Shown here in pieces: positions 8,597-18,682 of a stretch of 59,781 bases of DNA. Below the pieces are notes generated by a model. The model made no database searches and was not told where the DNA came from. It saw only the letters and a list, made by a program, of their open reading frames with translations. The position numbers and the translations under genes are program-made. Each line of letters starts with the position of its first letter. The first letter of the stretch is position 1. This DNA is from Chloroflexota bacterium (GTDB taxonomy: Bacteria > Chloroflexota > Anaerolineae > Anaerolineales > Villigracilaceae). The DNA is taken from positions 1 to 59,781 of the forward strand of contig JAIOAU010000018.1 in the NCBI GenBank assembly GCA_019873655.1, in the 5' to 3' direction.

Positions 8597-9907
8597 GTGA
8601 AAAAACAAAGCCGCTTCTATAGGGGGTTCATCATCCTCGTATTCTTCCTGTTCATGTTGCTGCACCAGATTGACAAGCAATTGATCAACCCCTTGCTGCC
8701 CGATGTGATGGCCGACTTCGAGATCAACAAAACCCAGATGGGGGCCGTCATGACGGGCGCAATGCTGGTCGGCACGCTGCTCTACCCGGTGTGGGGATAC
8801 CTGTACGACCGCTACGCCCGGGCAAAACTGCTGGCGCTAGCCTCCTTCATCTGGGGTTCGACCACCTGGCTGAGCGCCATCATCCCCGGCGGGCGCGCCA
8901 ACTACCCCTGGTTCATGGCGACGCGCGCCTCGACCGGCATCGACGACTCGTCCTACCCCGGCCTCTACAGCCTGGTGGCCGACTACTTCGGGCCGCGCCT
9001 GCGCGGCAAGATGTACGGCCTCTTGCAACTGGCCCAGCCGCTTGGCTATCTGCTCGGCATGATTCTGGCGCTGATGGTCGCGCCGGCGCTGGGCGGCTGG
9101 CGCTCGGTCTTCTACCTGACCGGCGGGCTGGGCATCATCGTCGCCGTGCTGATCTTCTTCGGCGTGAAGGAAATGCCGCGCGGCCAGGCCGAACCCGAAC
9201 TGGAGAACCTGGAGATCGGCCAATACCGCTTCTCGTGGGCGGCCGCCAAAGAAGTGTTCAAGAAGCGCACCATGTGGTTCGTCTTCCTGCAGGGGTTTGC
9301 CGGCGTCTTCCCCTGGAACGTCATCACGGTCTGGTTCTTCACCTACCTGGCCGAAGAGCGCTTCTACGACGAGAGCAGCATCCTGTTCACCATGGCGCCC
9401 ATCATCCTGATTCTGGCCTCCGGTTACTTCGTCGGCGGGGCGGCGGGCGACTGGCTGTTCAAGCGCACCAACAAAGGCCGCATCCTGGTCTCCAGCACCG
9501 GCGTCATCATCGGGGCGTTGTTCCTGTTCCTGGCCATCAACACCCCCATCGAAGCCCGGCTGACCTTCTTCATCTTCATGGCGCTGACCGCCCTCTTCAT
9601 GCCGCTCTCCTCGCCCAACGTCATCTCGACCGTCTTCGACGTCACCCCGCCCGAGGTCCGCTCGACCGCCCAGGCGGTGGAGTACTTCATCGAGTCGAGC
9701 GGGGCGGCGTTTGCCCCTCTGCTGGCCGGCATCATCGCCGACGCCTCGAATTTGAAAACGGCCATCCTGACCATCTGCATCACCGCCTGGGTCTTGTGCT
9801 TCGTCTTCTACCTGGGCGCTCTGTTCTTCATCGATGGCGATATCAAAACCCTGCGGACGCAAATGGCCGAGCGAGCCGAGCAGGAGAAGGCAAAACAGGC
9901 CGCATAA
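8597..9907 (+). CDS. MFS transporter
   Basis: 436 residues from a GTG at 8597 (AAGAGGTG site 7 nt upstream); the frame is open further upstream but that part is antisense to trxB. About 12 hydrophobic helices. The MFS signature after helix 2 reads WGYLYDRYARAKLLA, and the central loop GVKEMPRGQAEPE separates the two six-helix halves. Likely a proton-coupled organic anion or sugar-phosphate type carrier; the substrate is unknown. Followed by a hairpin at 9913. Confidence 0.88.
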   Translation: MKKQSRFYRGFIILVFFLFMLLHQIDKQLINPLLPDVMADFEINKTQMGAVMTGAMLVGTLLYPVWGYLYDRYARAKLLALASFIWGSTTWLSAIIPGGRANYPWFMATRASTGIDDSSYPGLYSLVADYFGPRLRGKMYGLLQLAQPLGYLLGMILALMVAPALGGWRSVFYLTGGLGIIVAVLIFFGVKEMPRGQAEPELENLEIGQYRFSWAAAKEVFKKRTMWFVFLQGFAGVFPWNVITVWFFTYLAEERFYDESSILFTMAPIILILASGYFVGGAAGDWLFKRTNKGRILVSSTGVIIGALFLFLAINTPIEARLTFFIFMALTALFMPLSSPNVISTVFDVTPPEVRSTAQAVEYFIESSGAAFAPLLAGIIADASNLKTAILTICITAWVLCFVFYLGALFFIDGDIKTLRTQMAERAEQEKAKQAA

Positions 9908-9912
9908 TCGAA

Positions 9913-9938
9913 ACAGGGGCGGAGCCATCCGCCCCTGT
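9913..9938 (+). terminator. Hairpin after the MFS gene
   Basis: ACAGGGGCGG and CCGCCCCTGT, a 10-bp stem with a 6-nt loop; no T-run. Confidence 0.55.
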
Positions 9939-9961
9939 CCTACTCCCAAACCAAATTGACC

Positions 9962-11092
9962 ATGTACATTACTCCTCTCGACCTCCACAACCGCCGACAG
10001 GTCAGGGCCTTTATTGAACTGCCCTTCCGCATCTATCAGAACTACCCTCTTTGGGTCCCGCCGCTGGAAACAGAAGCGCGCAAACTTCTCGACCCGCACC
10101 GGCATCCTTTCTACCGTTACTCTCAGGCGGCGTTTTTCCTGGCCTGGGGCGAGGACGGCGAGCCAATCGGCCGGATTGCGGTGATTGATAACCGCCGCTA
10201 CAACGACTATTACCACTCCCAGACGGCCTTCTTCTACTGGTTCGAGTGCATCAACGACGAAGGAGCGTCGGCGGCGCTGTTCGAGGCGGCCTTCGACTGG
10301 GCGCGGCAGCGCGGGCTGACGCAGATCATGGGCCCGCGCGGCTTCACGCCGCTCGATGGACGCGGTATGCTCGTCGAGGGCTTCGAACATCGGCCGGCCT
10401 TCGGCATCGCCTACAATCCGCCCTATTATCCCGCCCTGGTCGAGGCGGCCGGGTTCCGCCCGCACCGCGATTACCTCTCCGGCTACCTGCGGCGTGAAAC
10501 GGCCGTCTACCCCCAGCGGGTCGAGGAACTCGCCCAGCGGGTGGCCGCCCGGCGCGGCCTGCGGGTGGTCAACTTCCGCTCGCGGCGCGAACTCCGCCGC
10601 CTGATCCCCCATCTCAAAGAGTTGTACAACGCCTCCCTCGGCGGCGTGCGCGACAACATCCCCGTGGACGACGACGACCTGGCCGCCCTGGCCGACATGT
10701 TGCTGTCCTTCGCCGATCCATCCCTGATCAAGATGGTCATGAAGGGCGACGAGGTGGTCGGCTTCATCCTGGGGTATCCCGATATTTCCGAAGCGCTCCA
10801 GAAGACCCGGGGACGCCTGTTCCCCTTCGGCTGGTTCACCTTATGGCGCGAGTTCAAGCGGACGCAATGGGTCAACCTGAACGGCATCGGCTTGAAGGAA
10901 GAATACCGCGGCCTGGGAGGTTCGGCCATCCTGGCTGCCGAAATCGCCAAGACGCTGCACGGGAAACTTCAGTATAAAATCGGCGACTTCGTTCAGATCG
11001 ACACGACCAACGAAAACATGCTGCGCGAAATCGCCAACTTTGGCGTAGAATTTTGTAAACGGCACCGCGTCTACACCAGAGCGTTGATGTGA
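9962..11092 (+). CDS. GNAT-like N-acyltransferase family protein
   Basis: 376 residues from the ATG at 9962. The N-terminal YPLWVPPL and the GRIAVIDN strand followed by FFYWFECIND are typical of a two-lobe GNAT-like family of unknown substrate; the C-terminal half has an acetyl-CoA-fold feature (GVGL-like IGLKEEYRGLGGSAIL with the R-G-L-G-G pyrophosphate loop at about 310-325). Transfers an acyl group from acyl-CoA or a related donor. Stands before degV with a short gap and may be co-transcribed. Confidence 0.7.
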   Translation: MYITPLDLHNRRQVRAFIELPFRIYQNYPLWVPPLETEARKLLDPHRHPFYRYSQAAFFLAWGEDGEPIGRIAVIDNRRYNDYYHSQTAFFYWFECINDEGASAALFEAAFDWARQRGLTQIMGPRGFTPLDGRGMLVEGFEHRPAFGIAYNPPYYPALVEAAGFRPHRDYLSGYLRRETAVYPQRVEELAQRVAARRGLRVVNFRSRRELRRLIPHLKELYNASLGGVRDNIPVDDDDLAALADMLLSFADPSLIKMVMKGDEVVGFILGYPDISEALQKTRGRLFPFGWFTLWREFKRTQWVNLNGIGLKEEYRGLGGSAILAAEIAKTLHGKLQYKIGDFVQIDTTNENMLREIANFGVEFCKRHRVYTRALM

Positions 11093-11138
11093 AGCGTTTT
11101 CTACAGCCGGAGCATTGATTATTTCGAGGAGGTTTCAT

Positions 11139-11978
11139 ATGGTCAAAATTGTCGCCGACACCACCAGCGGACTGCCGCTCGACCTGGCCGATCGGCTGGG
11201 CATCGCCATGATTCCGCAAATCGTCATCTTTGGGGAAGAATCCTACCGCGACGACACCGAACTGGACACGGCTACCTTCCTGCGCAAACTGCGGGCCTCG
11301 TCCACCCTGCCCAAGACAGCCGCGCCCCCGCCCGCCCTGTACAACCCCATCTATGAAGACGCCGCCCGGCGCGGCGAAAGCGTGGTCGTGGTCGCGCCCT
11401 CGTCCAAAGTGAGCGGGACGGTGCGGGCCGCCAGCGTCGCCGCCCAGGATTTCCCCGGCCTGGAAGTGCACGTCGTCGACTCGCAGACCATCGCCGGCAA
11501 CCTGGCCAGCCTGGTCCTGCTTGCCCACGAATGGGCCAGCAACGGACTGGAGGCCGGCGCCATCGTCGCCCGGCTGAACGAGTGGATTCCGCGCGGGCGC
11601 ATCTTCTTCCTGGTGGACACGCTGGAATACCTGCAAAAGGGCGGCCGAATCGGCGGCGCCAAAGCCCTGCTGGGCGAGATGCTGCAAATCAAGCCTATCC
11701 TGACCATTCGCGAGGGACAGGTCGAACCGTTCGAACAGCAGCGCACCAAACGGCGCGCCGTGGGCCGTCTCATCGAAATCGTCGAGGAACAATGCCCCCG
11801 CTCGGCCGAGGCGCGTCTGTGCGTGATGCAAATCGAGGCCGAGGAGGAGGCCCGGGCGCTGGCCGCCGACTTGGGGTCCCGCACCGGAATCGCCGACATC
11901 CCCATCTACCCCCTGCCGCCCGCCATTGCCGTCCACGCCGGGCCGGGGGTCCTGGCCGTCGGCTTCTTCGTTGCCTAG
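11139..11978 (+). CDS. DegV family fatty-acid-binding protein
   Basis: 279 residues from the ATG at 11139, chosen because GAGGAGG lies 6 nt upstream. Begins VKIVADTTSGLP (the DegV DSTSDLP-type strand); TLPKTAAPPPALY is the TSQPS-like loop, and PSSKVSGT and the Arg-rich RTKRRAVGRL match the family. DegV/FakB proteins present fatty acids to the FakA kinase for phospholipid synthesis; no fakA is in this window. Confidence 0.9.
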   Translation: MVKIVADTTSGLPLDLADRLGIAMIPQIVIFGEESYRDDTELDTATFLRKLRASSTLPKTAAPPPALYNPIYEDAARRGESVVVVAPSSKVSGTVRAASVAAQDFPGLEVHVVDSQTIAGNLASLVLLAHEWASNGLEAGAIVARLNEWIPRGRIFFLVDTLEYLQKGGRIGGAKALLGEMLQIKPILTIREGQVEPFEQQRTKRRAVGRLIEIVEEQCPRSAEARLCVMQIEAEEEARALAADLGSRTGIADIPIYPLPPAIAVHAGPGVLAVGFFVA

Positions 11979-11988
11979 AGGGTACTCA

Positions 11989-11997
11989 TGGTATAAT
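11989..11997 (+). promoter_or_regulatory. Extended -10 box for yebC-ruvC
   Basis: TGGTATAAT, 53 nt before the yebC ATG and just after the degV stop. The same ATGGTATAAT core occurs at 1147-1154. Confidence 0.65.
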
Positions 11998-12050
11998 GGG
12001 CAGGCTATTTTGCAAATCCCCACGTTCGTGGAACTTCTAGGAGTGTTTTT

Positions 12051-12806
12051 ATGTCTGGACACAGCCACTGGGCCACCATCCGGCGCAAGAAGGGCGCCCA
12101 GGACGCCAAACGCGGCGCGCTATTCACCCGCCTGGCGCGCGAAATCGTCATGGCGGCGCGCGAAGGCGGCGGCGACCCCGATACCAACGTCCGCCTGGCG
12201 CTGGCCATCGAAAAGGCGCGCGCCAACAACATGCCCAAGGACAACATCGAACGCGCCATCAAACGCGGCACCGGCGAGGACAAAGAAGGGGCCGCTATCG
12301 AGCAGATCATGTACGAAGGCTACGGGCCGCACGGCGTGGCGTTGATGATCGAATGCGTCACCGACAACCGCAACCGGGCCGTGGCCGAAATCCGCCACCT
12401 GCTCAGCCGCGGCGGGGGCAACATGGCCGAGGTCGGCGCGGTCGGCTGGCAGTTCGACCGCAAATCCTACTTCGTCTTCCCGGCCTCAGCCCTCGACTAC
12501 GACAAAGCCTTCGAACTGGCCGTCGAGGCCGGGGCCGACGACGTGACCCAGGACGGCGATTCGATCGAGATCACCGGGCCGGTCGAGGCCTTCAAATCCA
12601 TCGGCGACAAACTGCGCGCCGCCGGCGTTCAAGTCGAAGAGGCCGGCCTGCGGATGATCGCCAAACAGGAAATGGAACTGTCCACCGAGCAGACCCTCTC
12701 GGTCATGCGGCTGATCGAATCGCTCGAAGACCTGGACGACGTCCAGAACGTCTATCACAACGTCCGCATTTCGGACGAGGCCTGGGCCGCCCTCGAGGCC
12801 GAATGA
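12051..12806 (+). CDS. yebC: YebC/PmpR-family protein
   Basis: 251 residues. N-terminal signature SGHSHWATIRRKKGAQDAKR, followed by ALAIEKARANNMPKDNIERAIKRGTG and the acidic second domain. The family was annotated as transcriptional regulators and more recently linked to translation of proline-rich stretches. That is notable here because many encoded surface proteins carry long Pro/Thr linkers, but the link is inference. Site TAGGAG before ATG. Overlap-free tandem with ruvC (1 nt gap). Confidence 0.93.
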   Translation: MSGHSHWATIRRKKGAQDAKRGALFTRLAREIVMAAREGGGDPDTNVRLALAIEKARANNMPKDNIERAIKRGTGEDKEGAAIEQIMYEGYGPHGVALMIECVTDNRNRAVAEIRHLLSRGGGNMAEVGAVGWQFDRKSYFVFPASALDYDKAFELAVEAGADDVTQDGDSIEITGPVEAFKSIGDKLRAAGVQVEEAGLRMIAKQEMELSTEQTLSVMRLIESLEDLDDVQNVYHNVRISDEAWAALEAE

Positions 12807-12807
12807 G

Positions 12808-13287
12808 ATGAGTCTGGTGCTGGGCATCGACCCGGGGACGGCCACCACCGGCTACGGGCTGGTGCGCGACCTCCCCGACGGCAGCCTGCAAGCGGTTGCC
12901 TACGGGATCATTCAGACCCCGCCCAGCGAACCTGCTCACCGCCGACTGGCCCTCCTCTATCATCAATTGAACGAACTTCTGCTTCTCCACCGCCCCGACT
13001 CGTGCGCGGTGGAGAAGTTGTTCTTCCAGCGCAACATCTCGACCGCCATCTCGGTCGGCCAGGCGCGCGGGGTGGTGCTGCTGGCCATCGCCGAGGCCGG
13101 GCTGGAGGTCTTCGAGTACACGCCCAACGAGGTCAAGCAGGCCGTCGCCGCCTATGGCTCGGCGGGCAAGCGCCAGGTCCAGGAGATGGTGCGGACGCTG
13201 CTGCTCCTGCCCGAAATCCCCCGCCCCGACGACGCCGCCGACGCCCTGGCCGTCGCCATCACCCATCTCAACACCCGCCGCTACTGA
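12808..13287 (+). CDS. ruvC: Holliday junction endonuclease RuvC
   Basis: 159 residues. Cleaves four-way junctions during recombination. Catalytic acidic residues are in LGIDPGTATTGYG (D7), VEKLFFQRN (the conserved E) and the C-terminal PDDAADALAVA (two D). Starts 2 nt after the yebC stop; yebC-ruvC linkage is common in bacteria. ruvA and ruvB are not in this window. Confidence 0.95.
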   Translation: MSLVLGIDPGTATTGYGLVRDLPDGSLQAVAYGIIQTPPSEPAHRRLALLYHQLNELLLLHRPDSCAVEKLFFQRNISTAISVGQARGVVLLAIAEAGLEVFEYTPNEVKQAVAAYGSAGKRQVQEMVRTLLLLPEIPRPDDAADALAVAITHLNTRRY

Positions 13288-13339
13288 GTTCGCCTCGCCA
13301 TCGGCTGGGGGACTGGCCTCCGAACCGCGCCCGGGCAAT

Positions 13340-13347
13340 GGTACAAT
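13340..13347 (+). promoter_or_regulatory. Leaderless promoter of the flippase-like gene
   Basis: TGGTACAAT with the ATG only 6 nt after the -10 box; the transcript should start at or next to the start codon. Confidence 0.6.
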
Positions 13348-13353
13348 GCCCCT

Positions 13354-14364
13354 ATGTTCAAACGTTGGCAATTCTGGGTCGGACTGCTCATCAGCATCGC
13401 CTTCCTGTACCTGGCTCTGCGCGGACTGAAACTGGGCGACTTCTGGCAGGCGGTCAAAACCGCCAACTACTGGTGGATTCTGCCGGGTGTGGCTGTCTAT
13501 TTTGTGGGCGTGTGGGCGCGCGCCTGGCGCTGGCATTATCTGCTCGGCCCCATCAAGAAAATCCCCACCCGCACGATGTTCCCGGTGACCTGCATCGGCT
13601 ACATGGGCAACAACATCTACCCGGCGCGCGCCGGCGAGGTGCTGCGGGCGGTCATCCTGAAGCGGCGCGAGGGGGTCTCGGTCTCGGCTTCGCTGGCGAC
13701 CATCATCGTGGAGCGCATCTTCGACGGGGTGGTGATGCTCGGCTTCGTCTTCGTCAACCTGCCCGAACTGGCGCGCCTGGCCGCCGCCGACTCGGGCTTC
13801 GTGGGCGACCTGCAAACCCTCTCGCTGTGGGGCGCGGGGATTTTCGCCGCCGCCCTGCTCGTCTTCCTGCTGGCGGCCATGTTCCCGCAGACGACCGCCC
13901 GCTTCGGTCAATGGTTCATTGACCGTCTTCTGCCGAAACCTCTCCGCGAGAAGACCAGCGCCATCATGCACAAATTCCTCGACGGGCTGGCTTCCCTGCG
14001 CTCGCCGTTCAATGTGCTGATGGTCTTCATGACCTCGGTAGTCATCTGGCTGCTGGAGACAGTGAAGTACTGGTTCGTGCTACATGCCTTTGGGCTGGAG
14101 GGGCAGGTTGGTTTCTTCGCTCTGATGCTGATGAACGGCGTGGTCAACCTGGCGACGACCATCCCCTCCGCGCCAGCCTACGCCGGCACGTTCGACGCGC
14201 CGGGGATTGCCGTGCTGATGGCCTACGGCGTGCCGCAGCCGGTCGCGGCAGGATACACGCTCGTCCTGCATGTGGCGCTCTGGCTGCCGATTACGGCGCT
14301 GGGCGCATATTACCTGGCGCGGGAGGGCGTCAAGTGGAGCGATTCGCTGCGCGCGGAAGTGTAG
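13354..14364 (+). CDS. YbhN/UPF0104 flippase-like integral membrane protein
   Basis: 336 residues with about 8 hydrophobic segments. The family hallmarks are ARAWRWHYLLGP, GYMGNNIYPARAGEVLRA and the ATIIVERIFDG helix. It belongs to the LPG synthase TM-domain family, which includes membrane lipid or glycolipid transporters; the aminoacyl-transferase domain of MprF is absent. No ribosome-binding site lies before the ATG, consistent with the leaderless promoter. Confidence 0.85.
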   Translation: MFKRWQFWVGLLISIAFLYLALRGLKLGDFWQAVKTANYWWILPGVAVYFVGVWARAWRWHYLLGPIKKIPTRTMFPVTCIGYMGNNIYPARAGEVLRAVILKRREGVSVSASLATIIVERIFDGVVMLGFVFVNLPELARLAAADSGFVGDLQTLSLWGAGIFAAALLVFLLAAMFPQTTARFGQWFIDRLLPKPLREKTSAIMHKFLDGLASLRSPFNVLMVFMTSVVIWLLETVKYWFVLHAFGLEGQVGFFALMLMNGVVNLATTIPSAPAYAGTFDAPGIAVLMAYGVPQPVAAGYTLVLHVALWLPITALGAYYLAREGVKWSDSLRAEV

Positions 14365-14395
14365 GACGGCCTTTCGAGGCTGTCGAAAAAGCATC

Positions 14396-14424
14396 TTGAC
14401 AAATCCGCGCCTGTATTCCATAAT
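14396..14424 (+). promoter_or_regulatory. Promoter of the FitAB-type TA operon
   Basis: TTGACA (14396-14401), a 17-bp spacer, CATAAT (14419-14424). The operator palindrome starts within the -10 box. Confidence 0.75.
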
Positions 14425-14443
14425 GGTTTCAAAATGAAACCAT
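14423..14443. promoter_or_regulatory. Operator palindrome of the TA operon
   Basis: ATGGTTTCA-AAA-TGAAACCAT, a perfect 9-bp inverted repeat covering the -10/+1 region just before the antitoxin. FitA-type ribbon-helix-helix antitoxins repress their own promoter by binding such repeats. Confidence 0.7.
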
Positions 14444-14456
14444 ATTGGAGGCCGTT

Positions 14457-14699
14457 ATGGTCGCCGTCACCCTGAAAAACATTCCGCCAGAAGTGTACGA
14501 GCGCATCAAACAAAGCGCCCGAATCAACCGCCGCAGCATCAACAGCGAATTGCTCGCCATCATCGAGCAGGCAGTCCTGCCGCGCCCGCTGGACGTGACC
14601 GAAACCCTCGAGCGCACCCGCCGCGTCCGCGAACTGACCGCTCCCTACGTGGTCACCGACGAGGAGATTACGCGCCTGAAGAACGAGGGCCGGCAATGA
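14457..14699 (+). CDS. FitA-like ribbon-helix-helix antitoxin
   Basis: 80 residues from the ATG at 14457, with GGAGG 5 nt upstream. MVAVTLKNIPPEVYERIKQSA is the beta strand and first helix, and NRRSINSELLAIIEQAV the second helix, of an Arc/FitA-type DNA-binding fold. The C-terminal tail (LTAPYVVTDEEITRLKNEGRQ) would wrap the toxin active site. Its stop overlaps the toxin start (ATGA). Confidence 0.88.
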   Translation: MVAVTLKNIPPEVYERIKQSARINRRSINSELLAIIEQAVLPRPLDVTETLERTRRVRELTAPYVVTDEEITRLKNEGRQ

Positions 14700-15100
14700 T
14701 TGTGGTGGATACCAATCTCATCGTTCGCCTGCATCTGAGCACCGATTGGTCAGAGCGCGCCTGCGCCCTGCTGAAGAAAGACCCCGAATGGGCCGCGCCG
14801 CTTTTGTGGCGCAGTGAGTTCTGCAACGTGCTGGCCGGGTATGTACGCAAAGGAAGGCTTTCGCCGGAACAGGCGCAGCAAATCCTGAACGAGGCGCAAC
14901 GGACGATGCGCGGGCGCGAGTTTATGGTTCCATCGAACCGCGTTCTCGGCCTGGCCTCGGCCAGCGGCTGCTCGGCCTACGACTGCGAGTTCGTCGCCCT
15001 GGCGCAAGATTTGGGCATCCGGCTGGTTACAGCGGATAGGCAAATCCTGGAAAGTTTTCCTGAAACAGCCATCGGGCTGGATGATTTTCTCAATCAGTAA
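14696..15100 (+). CDS. VapC/FitB-like PIN-domain toxin
   Basis: 134 residues. PIN-domain acidic residues are D5 (MIVVD), E41 (RSEFCNVL), D96 (AYDCEFVALA) and D114 (TADR), all expected for a Mg-dependent ribonuclease. Such toxins cut tRNA, rRNA or mRNA when freed from the antitoxin. Starts with a 4-base overlap with the antitoxin stop, so expression is coupled. Confidence 0.9.
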   Translation: MIVVDTNLIVRLHLSTDWSERACALLKKDPEWAAPLLWRSEFCNVLAGYVRKGRLSPEQAQQILNEAQRTMRGREFMVPSNRVLGLASASGCSAYDCEFVALAQDLGIRLVTADRQILESFPETAIGLDDFLNQ

Positions 15101-15119
15101 GTCGGATTGGCAATCCGAC
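15101..15119 (+). terminator. Small hairpin after the TA operon
   Basis: GTCGGATT-GGC-AATCCGAC immediately after the toxin stop; no T-run. Confidence 0.45.
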
Positions 15120-15151
15120 CTACCGGCCTGCGAGCCACAGGAGAAAACAAC

Positions 15152-16441
<1,290 letters not shown>

Positions 16442-16455
16442 GGCCGCGCTTCTTT

Positions 16456-16485
16456 GCAGCATCGAATGACACGGATTTCGCGAAA
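16456..16485. repeat. Fragment of the dispersed 103-bp repeat
   Basis: GCAGCATCGAATGACAC followed by GGATTTCGCGAAA matches the left end of the units at 46540 and 50456, then diverges. Confidence 0.5.
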
Positions 16486-16506
16486 GAGTCGGCGTCGTTC
16501 TTCGAG

Positions 16507-16512
16507 TACAAT
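16507..16512 (+). promoter_or_regulatory. -10 box for the EamA gene
   Basis: TACAAT, 30 nt before the ATG at 16543. Confidence 0.4.
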
Positions 16513-16542
16513 CGGCGCAAATCCACCCTCAAGGAGAAGACG

Positions 16543-16965
16543 ATGAACGCACAACTGCTTGCCCTCCTGACCGCCATCGCCTGGGGCGTCGGCGGCTACT
16601 TCGAGAAGAAAGGCCTGCACCTGGGCGGACTCTCGCCGCAGATGGGCATCACCATCCGCACGGCGGTGGCGCTGGTCATTTTGGGAATCGTTTCCTACCC
16701 GCAGTGGAAGACCCTGCCGCAGGCCGGGCCGAAGGCGATCCTGATGATGGTCATCGGCGGCGGGATTGTCGCCGGCGCGATCGGCATGCTGTGCTTCTAC
16801 GCCGCCCTGAAGGGCGCGCCGCTCAACCGCGTCATGCCGATTGCCTTCACCTCGCCCCTCTTCGGGGCGCTGATGGGCATCATCTTCGGCGGCGAGCCGC
16901 TGACCTGGAAGGTCGCTCTCGGGACGATCCTGACCATCGCCGGGATCATCACGCTGACCATCTAA
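16543..16965 (+). CDS. EamA-domain small transporter
   Basis: 140 residues from the ATG at 16543 (AAGGAGA site). A single EamA repeat with about five helices, GVGGYFEKKGLHLGG near the start and FTSPLFGALMGIIFGGEPLTWKVALGTILTIAGI at the end. Full DMT carriers have two such repeats, so this half-size protein would act as a dimer. Substrate unknown. Followed 13 nt later by the phosphodiesterase gene. Confidence 0.85.
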   Translation: MNAQLLALLTAIAWGVGGYFEKKGLHLGGLSPQMGITIRTAVALVILGIVSYPQWKTLPQAGPKAILMMVIGGGIVAGAIGMLCFYAALKGAPLNRVMPIAFTSPLFGALMGIIFGGEPLTWKVALGTILTIAGIITLTI

Positions 16966-16977
16966 AAGCGCGCCCTC

Positions 16978-18171
16978 ATGACCTCCGCCTCCTTCGTCAA
17001 GCCGCGCTACGATTCCGGCGGCTTTGCCTCCCTGCCCGGCCGCATCCTCGACTCGCTGACCTCCGGCCATTACGCCAACGTGGTCTTGTTTCTGATCGAC
17101 GGCTTCGGCTGGAGATTCTTCGAAAAATTCCAGGACGCGCCTTTCCTGAAAACCGTTTGCCGGAGCCAGGAGGCCGCCGTCGAGAAACTGACGGCGCAGT
17201 TTCCCTCCACCACCTCGGCCCATCTCACCACCCTGCACACCGGTCAGCCGGTCGGCGAGCATGGACTTCTGGAGTGGAACGTCTACGAACCCGCCCTGGA
17301 CGCCGTCATCGCCCCCGTGTTGTTCTCCTTCGCCGGGACAACGGAGCGCGACACGCTCAAGGCGGTCGGCTTCGACCCGCGCCGGCTCTACCCCTTCGAA
17401 CCCATTTATCCTGCCCTGACCCAGCGCGGCGTCGCCGCCACGTTGTTCCAGTCCCGCGACTATACCCCCTCCACCTACTCGGAGGCGCTCTACCAGGGCG
17501 CGACGGCGCGCGGCTTCAAGACGCCCGCCGAGGCGCTGACCAATCTGGCCGAAGCGTTGACCCGCTCCTCCTCCCCCGCCTATTTCGTCTTCTACTACGA
17601 CCGCATCGACAGCCTCAGCCACGATTACGGCCCCGCCGCGCCGCAGACCGAGGCCGAAATCCTGCACTTCCTGCTGGCCCTGGAAAACGTCTTCCTGCCC
17701 CGCCTGCGCCCGGCCGGCCGGACCCTCTTCCTGCTGACCGCCGACCACGGCCAGACCGAGGTGGACCCCCAAACGACCCTCTATCTCAACACCGACCCGC
17801 GCTTCGCCGGCGTGGAGAAATTCCTCCGGCCCGACCGCGCCGGACGCCCGATCGTCCCCATCGGCGCCTGCCGCGACTTCTTCCTCCCCATCCGCCCCGG
17901 CCTGCTGGACGAGGCCCGTCGCTTCCTGGCGACCCGCTTGGAGGGGCGGGCGGAAGTCCGCCTCGTGGAGGAGATGATCGCCGAGGGCTGGTTCGGGCCG
18001 CGGGTCTCGGAACGCTTCCGCGCCCGCGCCGGCGACCTGGTGATTCTGCCCCGCCGCGGCGAGTCGGTCTGGTGGTACGAAAAAGACCGATTCGTCCAGA
18101 AATACTACGGCCATCACGGCGGATGGACGCCGGAAGAGATGGAAATCCCTTTGGTCAGATGGGAAATGTGA
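16978..18171 (+). CDS. Alkaline-phosphatase-superfamily phosphodiesterase
   Basis: 397 residues. Metal-binding FLIDGFGW and TADHGQTE, with the nucleophile Thr in FPSTTSAHLTTL, place it in the type I phosphodiesterase/nucleotide pyrophosphatase group. The conserved YYDRIDSLSHDYGP carries additional metal ligands. No signal peptide, so probably cytoplasmic. Likely co-transcribed with the EamA gene. Substrate unknown. Confidence 0.87.
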   Translation: MTSASFVKPRYDSGGFASLPGRILDSLTSGHYANVVLFLIDGFGWRFFEKFQDAPFLKTVCRSQEAAVEKLTAQFPSTTSAHLTTLHTGQPVGEHGLLEWNVYEPALDAVIAPVLFSFAGTTERDTLKAVGFDPRRLYPFEPIYPALTQRGVAATLFQSRDYTPSTYSEALYQGATARGFKTPAEALTNLAEALTRSSSPAYFVFYYDRIDSLSHDYGPAAPQTEAEILHFLLALENVFLPRLRPAGRTLFLLTADHGQTEVDPQTTLYLNTDPRFAGVEKFLRPDRAGRPIVPIGACRDFFLPIRPGLLDEARRFLATRLEGRAEVRLVEEMIAEGWFGPRVSERFRARAGDLVILPRRGESVWWYEKDRFVQKYYGHHGGWTPEEMEIPLVRWEM

Positions 18172-18173
18172 TG

Positions 18174-18179
18174 TACAAT
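18174..18179 (+). promoter_or_regulatory. -10 box for ssb
   Basis: TACAAT directly preceded by TG, 62 nt before the ssb ATG and just after the phosphodiesterase stop. Confidence 0.45.
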
Positions 18180-18241
18180 TGATTTCGAATTTCGTTCACC
18201 GCCGCAAACGCGTCGGTTCCAGACCACAAGAGGAGAATCCC

Positions 18242-18667
18242 ATGTACCATACCCTGATCATCGTTGGCAACGTCGGCCGCGACCCCGAAATGCGCTACAC
18301 GCCCTCCGGTCAGGCCGTGACCTCGTTCTCGGTCGCCACCAACCGTCAGTACACCAACAACAACGGCGAATTGGTGAAAGAGACCATCTGGTTCCGCATC
18401 TCGGCCTGGGGCAAGCAGGCCGAAATCTGCAATCAATATCTGCGCAAAGGTTCGAAGGTGCTGGTCGAAGGCCGTCTGACCGCCGACCAGGCCACCGGCG
18501 GCCCGCGCATCTGGACGGGGCAAGACGGCCAGGCGCGCGCCTCCTTCGAAGTCACCGCCCAGACCGTGCGCTTCCTCTCCTCGCGCGCCGAGAGCGAGAT
18601 GGGCGCCGGCGCGCCGATGGTCGAAGAAACCCTGGCCAGCGGCGAAGACGACAACATCCCCTTCTGA
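18242..18667 (+). CDS. ssb: Single-stranded DNA-binding protein
   Basis: 141 residues from the ATG at 18242 (GAGGAG site); an upstream in-frame start is less likely. The OB-fold begins MYHTLIIVGNVGRDPEMRYT and includes ETIWFRISAWGKQAE and GSKVLVEGRL. The C-terminal acidic tip is DDNIPF, which recruits repair and replication proteins. It heads a run of four closely spaced genes (ssb, DUF3467, translin-like, membrane protein). Confidence 0.95.
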   Translation: MYHTLIIVGNVGRDPEMRYTPSGQAVTSFSVATNRQYTNNNGELVKETIWFRISAWGKQAEICNQYLRKGSKVLVEGRLTADQATGGPRIWTGQDGQARASFEVTAQTVRFLSSRAESEMGAGAPMVEETLASGEDDNIPF

Positions 18668-18682
18668 CAAAGCGAGGCCCCC

